DNA of 64,000 nt from NCBI GenBank assembly GCA_030830965.1, contig JAURLX010000004.1, positions 1-64,000 of the forward strand, given 5' to 3'. Source of the DNA: Verrucomicrobiota bacterium. GTDB lineage: Bacteria > Verrucomicrobiota > Verrucomicrobiia > Opitutales > UBA953. A model generated the notes under the pieces. It made no database searches. It was not told the DNA's origin and saw only the letters and a program-made list of their open reading frames with translations. Shown here piece by piece: positions 1 to 12,698 of this stretch (the stretch's first letter is position 1; each line of letters begins with the position of its first letter). A program made the position numbers and the translations under genes.

Positions 1-330
1 CAGACCGCGCTCGGCGTCAGCCGCGACGACATGGGCAACTTCCTCGGCGCCTACACCGAGAACGAGATCTTCAAGAAGAACCCGTTCGCCACGCTCGACC
101 AGACCGGCGTCGGCCAGCTCGTCCAGACCGCCATCGAGAAGGGGCGCAGGACCCGGCCCGACATCAAGCTCGGCATCTGCGGCGAGCACGGCGGCGAGCC
201 CGAGTCCGTCAAGTTCTGCCACCGCGTGGGCCTGTCCTACGTCTCCTGCTCGCCCTACCGCGTGCCCGTCGCCCGTCTCGCCGCCGCCCAGGCCGCGATC
301 GAGGAGAAGCGCGCGGCGAAGAAGAAGTGA
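1..330 (+). CDS. ppdK: Pyruvate, phosphate dikinase, C-terminal fragment (cut by window edge)
   Basis: The reading frame is open from base 1, upstream of the ATG listed at 31, so this is the 3' end of a longer gene. The residues match the C-terminal PEP/pyruvate-binding barrel of pyruvate phosphate dikinase: SRDDMGNFL, then [17 protein letters not shown], which carries the conserved catalytic cysteine region, and the near-invariant ending [19 protein letters not shown]. The enzyme interconverts pyruvate + ATP + Pi and PEP + AMP + PPi in the cytoplasm. The last residues are a Lys/Ala-rich tail. A strong hairpin terminator follows directly. Only about 109 codons are visible, so domain completeness cannot be judged. 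Confidence 0.93.
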   Translation, partial: QTALGVSRDDMGNFLGAYTENEIFKKNPFATLDQTGVGQLVQTAIEKGRRTRPDIKLGICGEHGGEPESVKFCHRVGLSYVSCSPYRVPVARLAAAQAAIEEKRAAKKK

Positions 331-356
331 GCCGGGACTGACGTCCGGACGTGACG

Positions 357-390
357 AGGGCGCGCCGCCAGGCGCGCCCTCCTTGTTTTC
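357..390 (+). terminator. Rho-independent-type terminator after ppdK
   Basis: There is a perfect 10-bp stem AGGGCGCGCC/GGCGCGCCCT with a GCCA loop, followed by CCTTGTTTTC. It lies 27 nt past the ppdK stop and just before the end of the convergent gene, so it may serve both strands. Confidence 0.8.
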
Positions 391-399
391 AGGCCGCCG

Positions 400-747
400 T
401 CACTGGGTGGACAGCCAGGCGAGGAACGCCAGGCCGGCCGCCAGGAAGAACAGCAGGTAGAGCAGCGTCGTGCCGAGGCCGGGGAGGAGCCCGGACCGTG
501 CGGGGTCGGACTTGACCCTGACGAGCCGCCGACCGCGCGAGCTGACACGGGAGATCTCGACGTCGGGCCAGCCGCGCCCCTCGACCTCCTGCACGGATCC
601 GTAGACGAGCCCGGCGCGGACAAGCTGGGCGTAGGCGAGGGCCTTGCGTTCCGGACTGAGTTTGTCGAAGCCGTTGCACTCGCGCCCGACGACCAGACGC
701 TCCAGTCCCTGTCGCGCGTCATCCGTGATATCAGGCGCTTCGGCCAT
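400..747 (-). CDS. Small protein with C-terminal membrane anchor, unknown function
   Basis: 115 residues. I do not recognise the family. The N-terminal ~85 residues are soluble and charged. The C-terminus is one hydrophobic segment (LGTTLLYLLFFLAAGLAFLAW), so it looks like a tail-anchored protein facing the cytoplasm. The ATG at 747 is supported by a promoter whose -10 element ends 8 nt upstream, implying a leaderless message. It is convergent with ppdK and divergent from thiD. Confidence 0.7.
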   Translation of the reverse strand: MAEAPDITDDARQGLERLVVGRECNGFDKLSPERKALAYAQLVRAGLVYGSVQEVEGRGWPDVEISRVSSRGRRLVRVKSDPARSGLLPGLGTTLLYLLFFLAAGLAFLAWLSTQ

Positions 748-755
748 GATGAAGC

Positions 756-783
756 ATTACCAGCGCGCCCGTCGCGTCCTCAA
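756..783 (-). promoter_or_regulatory. Promoter of the tail-anchored small protein gene (leaderless type)
   Basis: On the minus strand, TTGAGG, a 16-nt spacer, GGTAAT, then 8 nt to the ATG at 747. The transcription start would fall on or next to the start codon. Read by eye. Confidence 0.5.
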
Positions 784-849
784 GTCCTATCCAATCCGTG
801 CGCCAAAAATAATCTTTTGCAGACGTCGGCCGGGTGACAGCATGGCGAC

Positions 850-1632
850 ATGCCCGAGACGACGCCCGTCGCGCTGACCATCGCGGGCTCCGACAGCGGA
901 GCCGGCGCGGGGGCGCAGGCCGACCTGCTCACGTTCGCGGCCAACGGCGTCTTCGGCACCAGCGCGCTGACCTGCCTCACGGCGCAGAACCCGGCGGGCG
1001 TCTCCGGCGTGCGGTCGGTCGGGGCTGACTTCGTGCTCGCGCAGTGCGAGCAGGTGCGTGCGCACTTCCGGCCGACCGCGGCCAAGACCGGCATGCTGCT
1101 GGACGCGGACGTCGTGCGCGCCGTCGCGGGCTTCCTCCGCACCGCGGGCATCCCGGTCGTGGTCGACCCCGTGATGGTCGCCACCAGCGGCGCCACCTTG
1201 CTCCGGCCCGACGCGATCGAGGCGCTGCGCGGGGAACTGATCCCGCTCGCGGCGGTCGTGACGCCCAACCTCGACGAGGCCTCGATCCTCCTCGGCCGCC
1301 GGGCCGTCGGCGGCAAGGAGGCCGCCGGGGAGGCCCTCGGGCTCGCTCGGACCTTCGGCGTGCCGTTCCTGGTGAAGGGCGGCCACGGCGAGGGCGACGC
1401 GCTGGTCGACGCCCTGGCCTGGCCCGACGGGCGGACGCTCGAGCTCGCCTCGCAGCGCGTGCACGGCGTCGACACCCACGGGAGCGGCTGCACCCTCTCC
1501 GCCGCCCTTGCGGCGGGTCTGGCCAAGGGCCTTGACCTCGCGCAGGCGACGCAGGCGGCGCACGCCTACCTTCAGGCCGGAATCCGAAACCCGCTGCAGG
1601 TGGCGGGACTTCGCTGCATTCGGCACATTTGA
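850..1632 (+). CDS. thiD: Hydroxymethylpyrimidine/phosphomethylpyrimidine kinase
   Basis: ThiD phosphorylates HMP and HMP-phosphate to HMP-PP for thiamine synthesis in the cytoplasm. The 260-residue protein has the ribokinase-like fold signatures: N-terminal [16 protein letters not shown] (substrate loop), central [29 protein letters not shown]-type strand ([11 protein letters not shown]), and the anion-hole/catalytic motif [21 protein letters not shown]. Length is normal. An out-of-frame ATG sits 8 nt upstream; the start at 850 gives the typical N-terminus. No thiamine-pyrophosphate riboswitch is visible in the ~100 nt upstream, and no other thi gene is next to it. Confidence 0.93.
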   Translation: MPETTPVALTIAGSDSGAGAGAQADLLTFAANGVFGTSALTCLTAQNPAGVSGVRSVGADFVLAQCEQVRAHFRPTAAKTGMLLDADVVRAVAGFLRTAGIPVVVDPVMVATSGATLLRPDAIEALRGELIPLAAVVTPNLDEASILLGRRAVGGKEAAGEALGLARTFGVPFLVKGGHGEGDALVDALAWPDGRTLELASQRVHGVDTHGSGCTLSAALAAGLAKGLDLAQATQAAHAYLQAGIRNPLQVAGLRCIRHI

Positions 1633-1763
1633 GCCGAGGAAGGGCCAAGAAGGCCCCAAAAACCGGGCTTCCGGTCCCGTCGGCGGGTTATTCACACTTG
1701 CCCAGCCGGAGGTCAGTCCTTTCCTAACCCCTTCCCTCGGCCCCCCGGCCGGGCCCCCTGACC

Positions 1764-3572
1764 ATGAGCAAGAAGCACGCCGCGAAGCAGTCCCAAGCCA
1801 AGGCCCCCTCGGCCGTATCCGCCCGCACGGGCGTCAAGATGCGCGGCTGCGACGTCATGGTCCGCTGCCTCGAGAACCTCGGCGTCGACACCATCTTCGC
1901 CTACCCGGGCGGCGCCTCGATGGAGCTGCACCAGGGCCTGACCCGCTCCAAGAAGATCCGCACCATCCTGCCCCGCCACGAGCAGGGCGGCGCCTTCATG
2001 GCCCACGGCTACGCCCGAGCCACCGGGAAGCCCGGCGTCTGCATGGCCACCTCCGGCCCCGGCGCGACCAACCTCGTGACCGCAATCGCCGATGCGCACA
2101 TGGACAGCATCCCGCTGATCTGCATCACCGGCCAGGTCTACCAGCAGTTCATCGGCCGCGCCGCCTTCCAGGAGACCGACTTCTACGGCATGACCCTGCC
2201 GATCGTGAAGCACTCGTTCCTCGTCCTCGACTACAACGAGCTCCCCTCGATCATCTACAAGGCCTTCAAGATCGCCACCACCGGCCGCCCGGGCCCCGTG
2301 GTGATCGACATCCCCAAGGACGTCCAGCAGCACGAGTGGGTGCCCGTCTTCCCGAAGTCGCCCGACGACGTCGAGATCCCCGGCCTCGCCGTCCCGCCCA
2401 AGGCCCCGGACGCCGAGCTGACGCAGGTCCTGCGCCTCATCGAGAAGGCCAAGCGCCCCGTCCTCTACGTCGGCGGCGGCATCCTCTCCAGCAACGCCCA
2501 CCGTGAACTGCGGGCCTTCGCCGAGGCCACCGGCATCCCCGTGGCCTCCACCCTGATGGGCCTGGGCGCCTTCCCCGCCAGCCACCCCCAGTCCCTCTAC
2601 TGGTACGGCATGCACGGCACCGTCGCCGGCAACTGGGCCGTCTGCAAGAGCGACCTCCTCATCGCCCTCGGCGCCCGCTTCGACGACCGCATCACCGGCG
2701 CCATCGAGAAGTTCGCCCCGGACGCCACCATCGTCCACGTCGACATCGACCGCTCCGAGCATCACAAGAACAAGTTCGCCGACTACCCGGTCCACTCGGA
2801 CGTCCGCTACGCGCTCGCCCGCCTCACCGCGCTCGCCAGGAAGGGATTCCGCAAGCCCGACCTCAAGGCGTGGTACACGACCATCAACGGCTGGAAGAAG
2901 CAGCACCCCTTCCCCTTCAGCTACGACCACTCCAAGACCAAGCACATCCTCCCCCAGGAGGCCGTGCAGGTGCTCTTCGAGGAGTCCAAGGGCAAGGCGA
3001 TCATCTCCACCGGCGTGGGCCAGCACCAGATGTGGGCCCCGCAGTACTACCACTTCGACGAGCCCCGCGCCTTCGTCAGCTCGCTCGGCGCAGGCACGAT
3101 GGGCTTCGGCCTGCCCGCGGCCATCGGCGCCAAGGTCGCCCGTCCTGACCGGCAGGTGATCGACATCGACGGCGACGGCTCGTTCCTGATGAACATTCAG
3201 GAGCTGGCGTGCATGAAGATCGAGAAGATCGGCGCCAAGGTCCTCCTGCTCAACAACCAGCACCTCGGCATGGTCGTGCAGTGGGAGGACCGGTTCTACG
3301 CCGGCGTCCGCGGCCACACCATCCTCGGCGACGCGAAGAACATCGGCAGCCCCGACAACCCGGGCGGCCTGTATCCCGACTTCGTGAAGATCGCCCAGGG
3401 CTTCGGCATCAAGGCGCGCCAGGTCATGCGCCGCGAGGACCTGCGCGAGGCCGTCCGCGAGATGCTCGCCCACGACGGCCCCTACCTCCTCGACGTGGTC
3501 GTGCCCTACACCGAGCACGTCCTGCCCTTCATCCCGCAGAAGAAGTCGGCGATGGAGATCCTGACGGACTGA
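1764..3572 (+). CDS. ilvB: Acetolactate synthase, large (catalytic) subunit
   Basis: Thiamine-diphosphate enzyme that makes 2-acetolactate or 2-aceto-2-hydroxybutyrate, the first common step of branched-chain amino acid synthesis. The 602 residues show the N-terminal pyrimidine-binding domain with the catalytic glutamate motif [29 protein letters not shown], the central domain ([20 protein letters not shown]), and the ThDP/Mg motif GDGSFLMN...LLLNN. The first ~25 residues are a Lys/Ala-rich extension. No ilvN regulatory subunit follows; the next gene is trxB on the other strand. A gene for the small subunit must lie elsewhere or be missing. There is no Shine-Dalgarno motif before the ATG. Confidence 0.93.
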   Translation: MSKKHAAKQSQAKAPSAVSARTGVKMRGCDVMVRCLENLGVDTIFAYPGGASMELHQGLTRSKKIRTILPRHEQGGAFMAHGYARATGKPGVCMATSGPGATNLVTAIADAHMDSIPLICITGQVYQQFIGRAAFQETDFYGMTLPIVKHSFLVLDYNELPSIIYKAFKIATTGRPGPVVIDIPKDVQQHEWVPVFPKSPDDVEIPGLAVPPKAPDAELTQVLRLIEKAKRPVLYVGGGILSSNAHRELRAFAEATGIPVASTLMGLGAFPASHPQSLYWYGMHGTVAGNWAVCKSDLLIALGARFDDRITGAIEKFAPDATIVHVDIDRSEHHKNKFADYPVHSDVRYALARLTALARKGFRKPDLKAWYTTINGWKKQHPFPFSYDHSKTKHILPQEAVQVLFEESKGKAIISTGVGQHQMWAPQYYHFDEPRAFVSSLGAGTMGFGLPAAIGAKVARPDRQVIDIDGDGSFLMNIQELACMKIEKIGAKVLLLNNQHLGMVVQWEDRFYAGVRGHTILGDAKNIGSPDNPGGLYPDFVKIAQGFGIKARQVMRREDLREAVREMLAHDGPYLLDVVVPYTEHVLPFIPQKKSAMEILTD

Positions 3573-3599
3573 AGGCCCCCCGGACCGCCCGGGGCGGGC

Positions 3600-4517
3600 T
3601 CAGTGCCCCGCCAGCCAGCGCTCGGCCTCGATGGCCGCGCGGCAGCCCATGCCGGCCGCGGTGATGGCCTGGCGGTAGACGTGGTCGGAGCAGTCGCCCG
3701 CGACGAACACGCCCGGGACGCGGGTCGAGACGGTGTTGGGGCCGGCCACGAAGTATCCGTTGTCGTCGACTTCGAGGGCCGGCGTGAAGGGTCCGCTGTT
3801 GGGGACGTGGCCGATGGCGACGAAGACGCACTTCACGGCCAGGTCGCGCTCGGCGCCCGACCGGTCGGCCACCCGCAGCGTGTGGACCTTGGCGTCGCCG
3901 AGGACCGCCACCGGCGAGACGTTGAGCACGAGCTCGATCTTCGGGTGCGACTTGACCCGCTGCACCATGATGTCGGAGGCGCGGAAGGTCTCGCGACGGT
4001 GCACGAGGAGGACCCGGGAGGCAAAGCGCGTGAGGAACAGCGCCTCCTCGCAGGCCGAGTCGCCGCCGCCCACGACGGCCACGGGCACGTCACGGTAGAA
4101 GGCGCCGTCGCAGGTCGCGCAGGTCGTGACGCCGTTGCCGCCGTAGTACTCCTTCTCGCCCGGGATGCCGAGCAGGCGGGGCGAGGCGCCGGTCGCGATG
4201 ATGACGGCCTTGGCCTCGTAGGTCGCCTCGCCGCCGACGAGCTTCTTCACGGGACCCGAGAAGTCCACCGAGGCGATGCGGTCCCAGGCGAAACGCGCGC
4301 CGAAGCGCTCGGCCTGGCCCTTCATGCTGCCGATGAGTTCGTTGCCGTCCACGCCGTGCGTGAAGCCGGGGAAGTTCTCCACCTCGGAGGTCGTGGTGAG
4401 CTGCCCGCCCGGCTGGCCGCCTTCGAGCACCAGCGGCGAGAGCCCTGCCCGGGCGGCGTAGATGGCGGCGGTGAGGCCGGCGCAGCCGGTGCCGAGGATG
4501 AGGACGTTCTCTGCCAT
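3600..4517 (-). CDS. trxB: Thioredoxin-disulfide reductase
   Basis: FAD/NADPH flavoenzyme that reduces thioredoxin. FAD-binding motif [19 protein letters not shown] lies near the N-terminus, the redox-active CATC pair is at about residues 133-136 ([11 protein letters not shown]), followed by the NADPH-binding Rossmann motif [12 protein letters not shown], and the C-terminal FAD motif [15 protein letters not shown]. The start MAENVLILG was chosen over an ATG 15 nt upstream because it places the Rossmann motif at the usual distance; the upstream start cannot be excluded. It is convergent with ilvB and divergent from secA. Confidence 0.93.
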   Translation of the reverse strand: MAENVLILGTGCAGLTAAIYAARAGLSPLVLEGGQPGGQLTTTSEVENFPGFTHGVDGNELIGSMKGQAERFGARFAWDRIASVDFSGPVKKLVGGEATYEAKAVIIATGASPRLLGIPGEKEYYGGNGVTTCATCDGAFYRDVPVAVVGGGDSACEEALFLTRFASRVLLVHRRETFRASDIMVQRVKSHPKIELVLNVSPVAVLGDAKVHTLRVADRSGAERDLAVKCVFVAIGHVPNSGPFTPALEVDDNGYFVAGPNTVSTRVPGVFVAGDCSDHVYRQAITAAGMGCRAAIEAERWLAGH

Positions 4518-4644
4518 GGGGATGCGCCCCATCTTGCCCTTGGGAAGCCCGCGGCAAGGCGGAAAAACCCGCCGTGAACAACATCAGACAAGGCTTGCCC
4601 CGGGGGGGCCGTTCGGGGTTTGCTGACCGCTCGCGTCCGGAGCC

Positions 4645-7622
<2,978 letters not shown>

Positions 7623-7626
<4 letters not shown>

Positions 7627-9218
7627 CGGGGACGCCGACCAGCGCGCGCCGCGCCTGGCTCGGCAACGCCGCCACGGCCGTCCTGCTTTTCCTCTCCTTC
7701 CCGCCGATCGGACATCCGTTCCTCGGCTTCATCGCGCTCGTCCCGGCCGCGCTCGCCGCCGCGTCGCGTCCGGACTGGCGCGGATGGTCCCGTTCGGCGT
7801 TCACCTGCTCCTGGCTGCTCTGGGTCGGGCTGCTGATCTGGCTGCGCCACGTGCACCCGCCCCTCGGCCCGCTCGGCCTGCTGCTGCTCACGGCCTGGTG
7901 CGCGCTCTTCCTCTGGGCCTGGCTCATGCTGCTGCGCTGGATCCTGCCGGCCTGCGCCGACGCAGGGCTACCGGCCCGCCTGCTGGCGATGCTCGGGCTG
8001 GCCGGCGGCTGGGCCCTGCTCGAGTGGGCGCGCTCCGTCGCGCTCACGGGCTTCGGCTGGCTGCCGCTCGCGGCCTCGCAGACGGGCAACCCCGTGATGC
8101 TCTCGCTCTGCGCTTGGGCGGGGCCCGCTGGGCTTTCGGCCTCGCTGGTGCTGCTCAACCTCGGCCTCGTGCGCTGGACGACCCGCCTCGCCGCGCTGCG
8201 CACGGAGCCGCCCTCCCCCGCCGGGCCGGCGGGATGGCTCTCGCGCCTCACGCCCGAACTCTACCTCGGCCTCGCCCCGGTCGGGCTCGCCTTCCTGTCG
8301 TTCGTCTCCACCGGGGCGAAGATGACCACGGAGGGCCACGACGAGCTCCGGGTGGGCGTCGTGCAGACCGACTTCGACCCCTACCTCAAGTGGGACCCGT
8401 CGCGCCTGCAGGAGAACATCGCGCTGACGCGCAGGCTGACCCTCGAGGCCGCCGGACCAGGCGAGGCCGACGTGGTCCTCTGGCCGGAGGCCGCGCTGCC
8501 GCTCGCGCTCGAGGACCCAGGCTACGTCCCGATGCTGCGCGAGACGGCCCGCCAGGCCGGGGCGACGCTCATCGTGGGCGCAGTCGAGCGCCGCGGCGCC
8601 GGCTACGCCAACTCGGTCACGGCGGTGTCGTCGGAAACGGCCTCGCCCGCCTACGCCAAGCGCCACCTGGTGCCCTTTGGCGAATACGTGCCGCTGGCGG
8701 ACTACCTGCCCCTGCGCAAGGTGGTGCCGATCGCGGAGGACTGCGTCCCGGGCGAAGGGCCGACGCTCCTGCCCGTGACCACGGCCAGAGGGCGCACCTT
8801 CGCGGTCGGGCCGCTGGTCTGCTACGAGGACGTCTTCCCCGCGCTGGCCCGGGACCACGCGCTGGCCGGCGCCGATGTGCTGGCGGTCGTGACCAACGAT
8901 GCCTGGTACGGCCGGGAGGCCGGCGCCCACCAGCACGCGGCCCACTCCGCGCTGCTCGCGGCGGCGACGGGCCTGCCCGTCATCCGCTGCGGCAACGCGG
9001 GCTGGAGCGGGACCATCGACCGCCTGGGCCGACCCTCCCCGGTGAGGAGCCCGTCCGACGGCACGATCTATTTCCGCGGCGGAGCGCGGGCCACGCCGGT
9101 GAGGATCCCGCTGCGCCATGAGCCTACGTTCTGGGTGCGGCACGGCGACTGGGCACCGGGGCTGGGCGGCCTTTTCCTGGCCGGTGCGTACGTCTGGCGG
9201 CGCCGCCGGCAGGCCTGA
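7623..9218 (+). CDS. lnt: Apolipoprotein N-acyltransferase
   Basis: Integral inner-membrane enzyme that N-acylates the N-terminal cysteine of apolipoproteins, the last step of lipoprotein maturation. About 531 residues: several N-terminal hydrophobic helices, a periplasmic nitrilase-type domain and a final membrane segment. The catalytic triad is visible as E289 (WPEAALPL), K346 (YAKRHLVPFGEY) and C400 (VCYEDVFP). The start at 7623 was chosen because it overlaps the secA stop as ATGA; the ORF-track start at 7560 lies inside secA. The window also carries a LolCD-like exporter, which would act on its products. Confidence 0.93.
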
Positions 9219-9284
9219 GGGAAAAAGAGAAGGTCGGTGTCGACCTCCGCCGTCTTCCGGTCAACATCGCGGCGCCCCTGGGTC

Positions 9285-10166
9285 ATGCGCGCCGCTCCGG
9301 CCATCCTTCTGACGCTCCTCGCGTCCCTCCTCCCCGCGCAGCAGGTGAAGAAACCGCGTTCGGAATGGCCGGACTCCGGGCTCGCCACGTTCCCCTTGCG
9401 CGTCCGGGCGATCCCGACCGTGCGGCTCAAGGTCAACGGCACCGAGCTGCTCTTCGGCGTGGACACCGGCTGCCAGGGCGTGGGCGTGCTCACCCCGGCC
9501 GGCGCCGCGCTCGCGAAGGTGACGCCGGCCTTCAGCCTGCCGACCATGGGCAACTCCGGCCGCAGCGAGTCCGTCTACGGACTGATCGAGACGCTCGAGG
9601 GGGGCGGCATCACGTGGCGCGACTTCCACATCACCGTCATGCCGCTCGACGGCATGAACATCCACGGCTTGCTGGGGGCGGACCTGCTCTTCGAACGCCC
9701 GTTCTACATGGACCTGACGAACAAGGTCATGACGCTCGGCAAGATTCCCGACACCTCCGCCGCCCACGAGGTGCCCTGCTACAGCCGCGGCGGGCACTGC
9801 GGGGTCAACATCATGGTCGACGGGGCGAAGATCCCGATGATCATCGATTCAGGCGCCTCGAAGTCCTACCTCTGCTCCCTGCGGTTCAAGGGCGCCACGA
9901 AGTTCCTCGGCCACCTGCCCGTGGCCACCGTGCGGGGGACCTCGCTCGCGCGCGTGGAGGTCTGCGAGATCAAGGACCTCCGCATCGGCAACGCCCCCCT
10001 CACGGGCGTGGAGTTCCTCCGGGACAAGGAGCACAACCTGCTCGGCAACGACTTCTTCCGCAGCCATCCGGTGGCCGTCGACATGCCCTCCCGGCGCATG
10101 TGGCTGTTCGAGTCGCAGGGCAAGGCGCCCGTGCCCGGGGCGAAACCCGCGGAACCGGCGCGCTGA
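9285..10166 (+). CDS. Secreted two-domain retropepsin-like aspartic protease homologue
   Basis: The start at 9285 gives a clear signal peptide (MRAAPAILLTLLASLLPAQQ). The mature protein contains two consecutive aspartic-protease-like half-domains: LLFGVDTGCQGVG (D60-T61-G62) and PMIIDSGASKSYL (D188-S189-G190), each followed by a hydrophobic-Gly segment (HGLLGADLLF; NLLGNDFF). Retropepsins normally dimerise with one DTG per chain; two per chain suggests a pepsin-like pseudo-dimer acting in the periplasm or outside the cell. The C-terminus is Pro/Ala rich. Family-level assignment is confident; substrate and activity are unknown. There is no clear promoter or operon link to lnt, which ends 66 nt upstream. 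Confidence 0.75.
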   Translation: MRAAPAILLTLLASLLPAQQVKKPRSEWPDSGLATFPLRVRAIPTVRLKVNGTELLFGVDTGCQGVGVLTPAGAALAKVTPAFSLPTMGNSGRSESVYGLIETLEGGGITWRDFHITVMPLDGMNIHGLLGADLLFERPFYMDLTNKVMTLGKIPDTSAAHEVPCYSRGGHCGVNIMVDGAKIPMIIDSGASKSYLCSLRFKGATKFLGHLPVATVRGTSLARVEVCEIKDLRIGNAPLTGVEFLRDKEHNLLGNDFFRSHPVAVDMPSRRMWLFESQGKAPVPGAKPAEPAR

Positions 10167-10170
10167 ACCG

Positions 10171-10917
10171 TCAGCGCTTGCGGCGCGAACGGGAGGACCG
10201 GCCTTCCCCCTCGCCCTCCTCGCCGCCTTCGGCGGGCTCCTCCTCGTCGTCCCAGCGGAGGGAGCCGACCTTCTTGTCAACGGCCTTGTCATCCTCGACC
10301 TCGGGGAGGTCCTCGATGTCGTCATCGGCGGCGACCGGCCTGGCGGGCTTGTCGTCGTCGTCGTCCTCGCCGGGGATCTCGTGGCCATGGGGGACGAACT
10401 CGAGGATGTCCGTGATCTCGTCGAAGGGGTGGATGTCCCGGCCCTCGATGATCGCCTGGTTGCGCAGTTCGCTGAGCTGCTCATCCACGTCCTCGACGGT
10501 CAGCTTCTGCTCGAGCTTGATGGTGTCGTTGATGAGCTTCACGCGCAGGCGCATGATGTGCTCGAGGAAGTCAGCGTAGGCGCCCTTGTCGCCGTCCTTG
10601 ATGTTGGGCAGGGCGAAGAGCGGCTCCTCGGAGTCGAGGATGTGCTCGGAGACGCGCTTGAGGGTGGCGACCCCGTCTTTCTTCAGCTCGACGGGCTGGA
10701 AGGGCACGAAGGCGGCCTCGAGGATCTCGTTGGACAGGCCGTACTCCCGGAGGGGGTCCATCATGTCCAGGATCCAGGGGAACTGATAGGGATCCAGGAT
10801 CCCCAGGCCATCCGGGTCGTAGTGCTTGGGGTCCGAGGTGTCGGTCACCCACCAGCAGCCTTCCTTTTCGCTGAAACGGATGCTGCAGTCCACGAGCTTC
10901 GAGGTCGTCACGGCCAT
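10171..10917 (-). CDS. Acidic conserved-looking hypothetical protein
   Basis: About 248 residues, family not recognised. Residues ~1-170 look folded (WWVTDTSDPKHYDPDGLG near the start, then helical segments LEHIMRLRVKLINDTIKLEQ). Residues ~180-240 are a low-complexity acidic tail of Asp and Glu runs, ending in a short basic cluster (RSSRSRRKR). No signal peptide or membrane segment is seen, so it is probably cytoplasmic. The internal ATG (MAVTTS) was preferred to the one 18 nt upstream. It is convergent with the aspartic protease gene (4-nt gap). Confidence 0.6.
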   Translation of the reverse strand: MAVTTSKLVDCSIRFSEKEGCWWVTDTSDPKHYDPDGLGILDPYQFPWILDMMDPLREYGLSNEILEAAFVPFQPVELKKDGVATLKRVSEHILDSEEPLFALPNIKDGDKGAYADFLEHIMRLRVKLINDTIKLEQKLTVEDVDEQLSELRNQAIIEGRDIHPFDEITDILEFVPHGHEIPGEDDDDDKPARPVAADDDIEDLPEVEDDKAVDKKVGSLRWDDEEEPAEGGEEGEGEGRSSRSRRKR

Positions 10918-11017
10918 GGCAGGGGGTTTGCCCAAGTCCCGCCGGGAGTCAAGAGGGGTCGGCTCGCCACCGGGGCTTCCCGCTTCCCTTCAAGCCCGGG
11001 GGCGTTATTCAGACGGC

Positions 11018-12070
11018 ATGTCCTTCCTCTACGAGAATGTGGTCGCTCCCGCGCTCTACCGGATGGACCCCGAGACGGCCCACCAGGTCGGCCTTCGGGC
11101 GATGGGCCTGCTCGGCGCGACCGCGCCGCTGCGGGCCCTGCTGGAACGTGCGCTGACGCCGGCCGGCGCCCGCGCGGTGGAGGCCTTCGGGCTGAAGTTC
11201 CCCAACCATGTGGGGCTCGCGGCGGGCTTCGACAAGGACGGGCTCGGCTGGCGCGGGGCGGCCGCGCTCGGTTTCGGCCACGTCGAGGTCGGCACCGTCA
11301 CGCCCCGCGGCCAGCCCGGCAACGAGAGGCCCCGCGTCTTCCGCTACCCGGCGCTGAAGGCCGTCGTGAACGCCTACGGCTTCCCCAACGCCGGCATGGA
11401 CGCGCTGCACGCGCGGCTCTCCGCCGGCCCCGCGCGCGGGCGGCGCAAGGCGCCGCTCGGCGTCAACATCGGGCGCAACAAGGACACGCCGAACGAGCGG
11501 GCGCACGAAGACTACCTCGCGTGCTTCAGCCGGCTCGCGCCGCTCGCCGACTACGTCGCGGTCAACATCAGCAGCCCCAACACCTCGGGCCTGCGGGCGC
11601 TGCAGGACCGCGGGCCGCTGGTGCGGCTGCTCTCCGCGGTCTCCGCGGCCAACCGCGACGTGGCGGGCGGGCCCGTGCCGCTGCTCCTCAAGGTGGCCCC
11701 GGACCTCAACCCGGCCCAGCTCGCCGACATCGTGTCCGTGGTCGGGGAGACCGGCTTCTCCGGCATCATCGCGACGAACACGACCATCGCCCGCCCCCCG
11801 GGAACAGAGCGCTGCGAGACGCGCGGCGGCCTCAGCGGCGCGCCGCTGCTCGAGCGTTCGCTCGGAGTGGTGCGCTTCCTCGTGAAGGAGTCCGGCGGAC
11901 GTATTCCCGTGGTCGGCTGCGGCGGCATCACGGGCGCCGCGGACGCCGCCCGGTTCATGGACGAGGGGGCCTGCCTGGTGCAGGTCTACTCCGGCCTGAT
12001 CTTCAAAGGGCCCGGCCTCGCCCGCGAGATCGGGGAAGGCCTCGCGTGGCGCGCGCGCCCGTGGGCCTGA
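11018..12070 (+). CDS. pyrD: Dihydroorotate dehydrogenase, class 2 (quinone-linked)
   Basis: FMN enzyme of the inner-membrane face that oxidises dihydroorotate to orotate in pyrimidine synthesis and passes electrons to quinone. The 350-residue protein has the class-2 N-terminal amphipathic region (YENVVAPALYRMDPETAHQ), FMN/substrate motifs FPNHVGLAAGFDKDG, VGTVTPRGQPGN, the catalytic-serine motif VNISSPNTSGLR, and C-terminal VVGCGGITGAADAARFM. The start at 11018 gives the family N-terminus; the longer ORF-track frame overlaps the upstream divergent gene. A -10-like TTATTC ends 7 nt before the ATG but I see no good -35. Confidence 0.95.
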   Translation: MSFLYENVVAPALYRMDPETAHQVGLRAMGLLGATAPLRALLERALTPAGARAVEAFGLKFPNHVGLAAGFDKDGLGWRGAAALGFGHVEVGTVTPRGQPGNERPRVFRYPALKAVVNAYGFPNAGMDALHARLSAGPARGRRKAPLGVNIGRNKDTPNERAHEDYLACFSRLAPLADYVAVNISSPNTSGLRALQDRGPLVRLLSAVSAANRDVAGGPVPLLLKVAPDLNPAQLADIVSVVGETGFSGIIATNTTIARPPGTERCETRGGLSGAPLLERSLGVVRFLVKESGGRIPVVGCGGITGAADAARFMDEGACLVQVYSGLIFKGPGLAREIGEGLAWRARPWA

Positions 12071-12613
12071 TCACTTGGCGGGCGCGACGGGGACGTGCAC
12101 TTCCGACTGCTTGAGGAAGAAGGGCACGAAGGGGCTGTTCCAGTACACCGCATAGGGCTGGCCGGAGGCCCTGACATCGGTCCGCTTCGCGAGCCAGGCG
12201 CGCAGTTCGGCCAGCGCCTCCTCGTAGTTCTCGCGGCTGTAGGAGCCGCGGATGCCGACGGCGGCGACGCGCCGTTCGGGCACGGAGGACAGCTTGACCT
12301 GCGCGGTCTCCGCCAGGTCGGCGCGCTTCGCCGAAGCCGCGTCCATGTAGAACACCATCGTGCCAGGCGAGATGCCGGCCTCGACCGGCGCGGTCATCGG
12401 GATCTTGTTGGAGTCGATGTAGCGGAAGAGGCGCATGAACAGCCCGTTGTCCGAGGCGAAGTAGTCCTTGGAGGACTCCGTGCGCATCCACCGGGCCGCC
12501 GGCAGGGTCTTGAGCTCGATGTTGCCGGGCGAAGTACGGGGATAGGCCTCCTCGACGCCGGAGACTGAGGATGGAAGGAAGGGGGCCATGAGGAGGAGCA
12601 GCAGGCTGCGCAT
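12071..12613 (-). CDS. SOUL-family haem-binding-like protein, exported
   Basis: 180 residues with a short signal peptide (MRSLLLLLMAPFLPSSVSG). The rest matches the SOUL/HEBP fold: FMRLFRYIDSN, the hallmark KIPMTAPVEAG, a FYM strand, RVAAVGIRGSYSRENYEEALAELRAWLAK and PYAVYWNSPFVPFF. SOUL proteins bind tetrapyrroles in eukaryotes; in bacteria the role is mostly unknown and haem binding here is not shown. It is convergent with pyrD (the stops abut). Confidence 0.82.
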   Translation of the reverse strand: MRSLLLLLMAPFLPSSVSGVEEAYPRTSPGNIELKTLPAARWMRTESSKDYFASDNGLFMRLFRYIDSNKIPMTAPVEAGISPGTMVFYMDAASAKRADLAETAQVKLSSVPERRVAAVGIRGSYSRENYEEALAELRAWLAKRTDVRASGQPYAVYWNSPFVPFFLKQSEVHVPVAPAK

Positions 12614-12619
12614 GCGGGA

Positions 12620-12647
12620 ACCCTAAGCGGCGGGGCCGCTTTGGCAA
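12620..12647 (-). promoter_or_regulatory. Promoter of the SOUL-protein gene (leaderless type)
   Basis: Minus strand: TTGCCA, 16-nt spacer, TAGGGT, then only 6 nt to the ATG at 12613. There is no room for a 5' leader or Shine-Dalgarno site. Confidence 0.5.
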
Positions 12648-12662
12648 ACGTCGTCCGCATCC

Positions 12663-12690
12663 TTGCCAGCGGGGCCGGGCCGGGTTTGAT
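12663..12690 (+). promoter_or_regulatory. Promoter of the DUF502-recO-helicase operon (leaderless type)
   Basis: TTGCCA, 16-nt spacer, TTTGAT, then 8 nt (GGGAGGTC) to the ATG at 12699. A GGAGG motif is present but only 2 nt from the start codon and would lie at or before the predicted transcript start. Confidence 0.5.
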
Positions 12691-12698
12691 GGGAGGTC

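Noticed and set aside
748-849. Possible thiamine-pyrophosphate riboswitch before thiD
   Set aside because: The gap is only ~100 nt, is shared with a divergent promoter and shows no THI-box-like sequence.
1633-1763. Terminator GGGCC-AAGAA-GGCCC after thiD
   Set aside because: The stem is only 5 bp and is followed by A residues, not T residues, on the plus strand.
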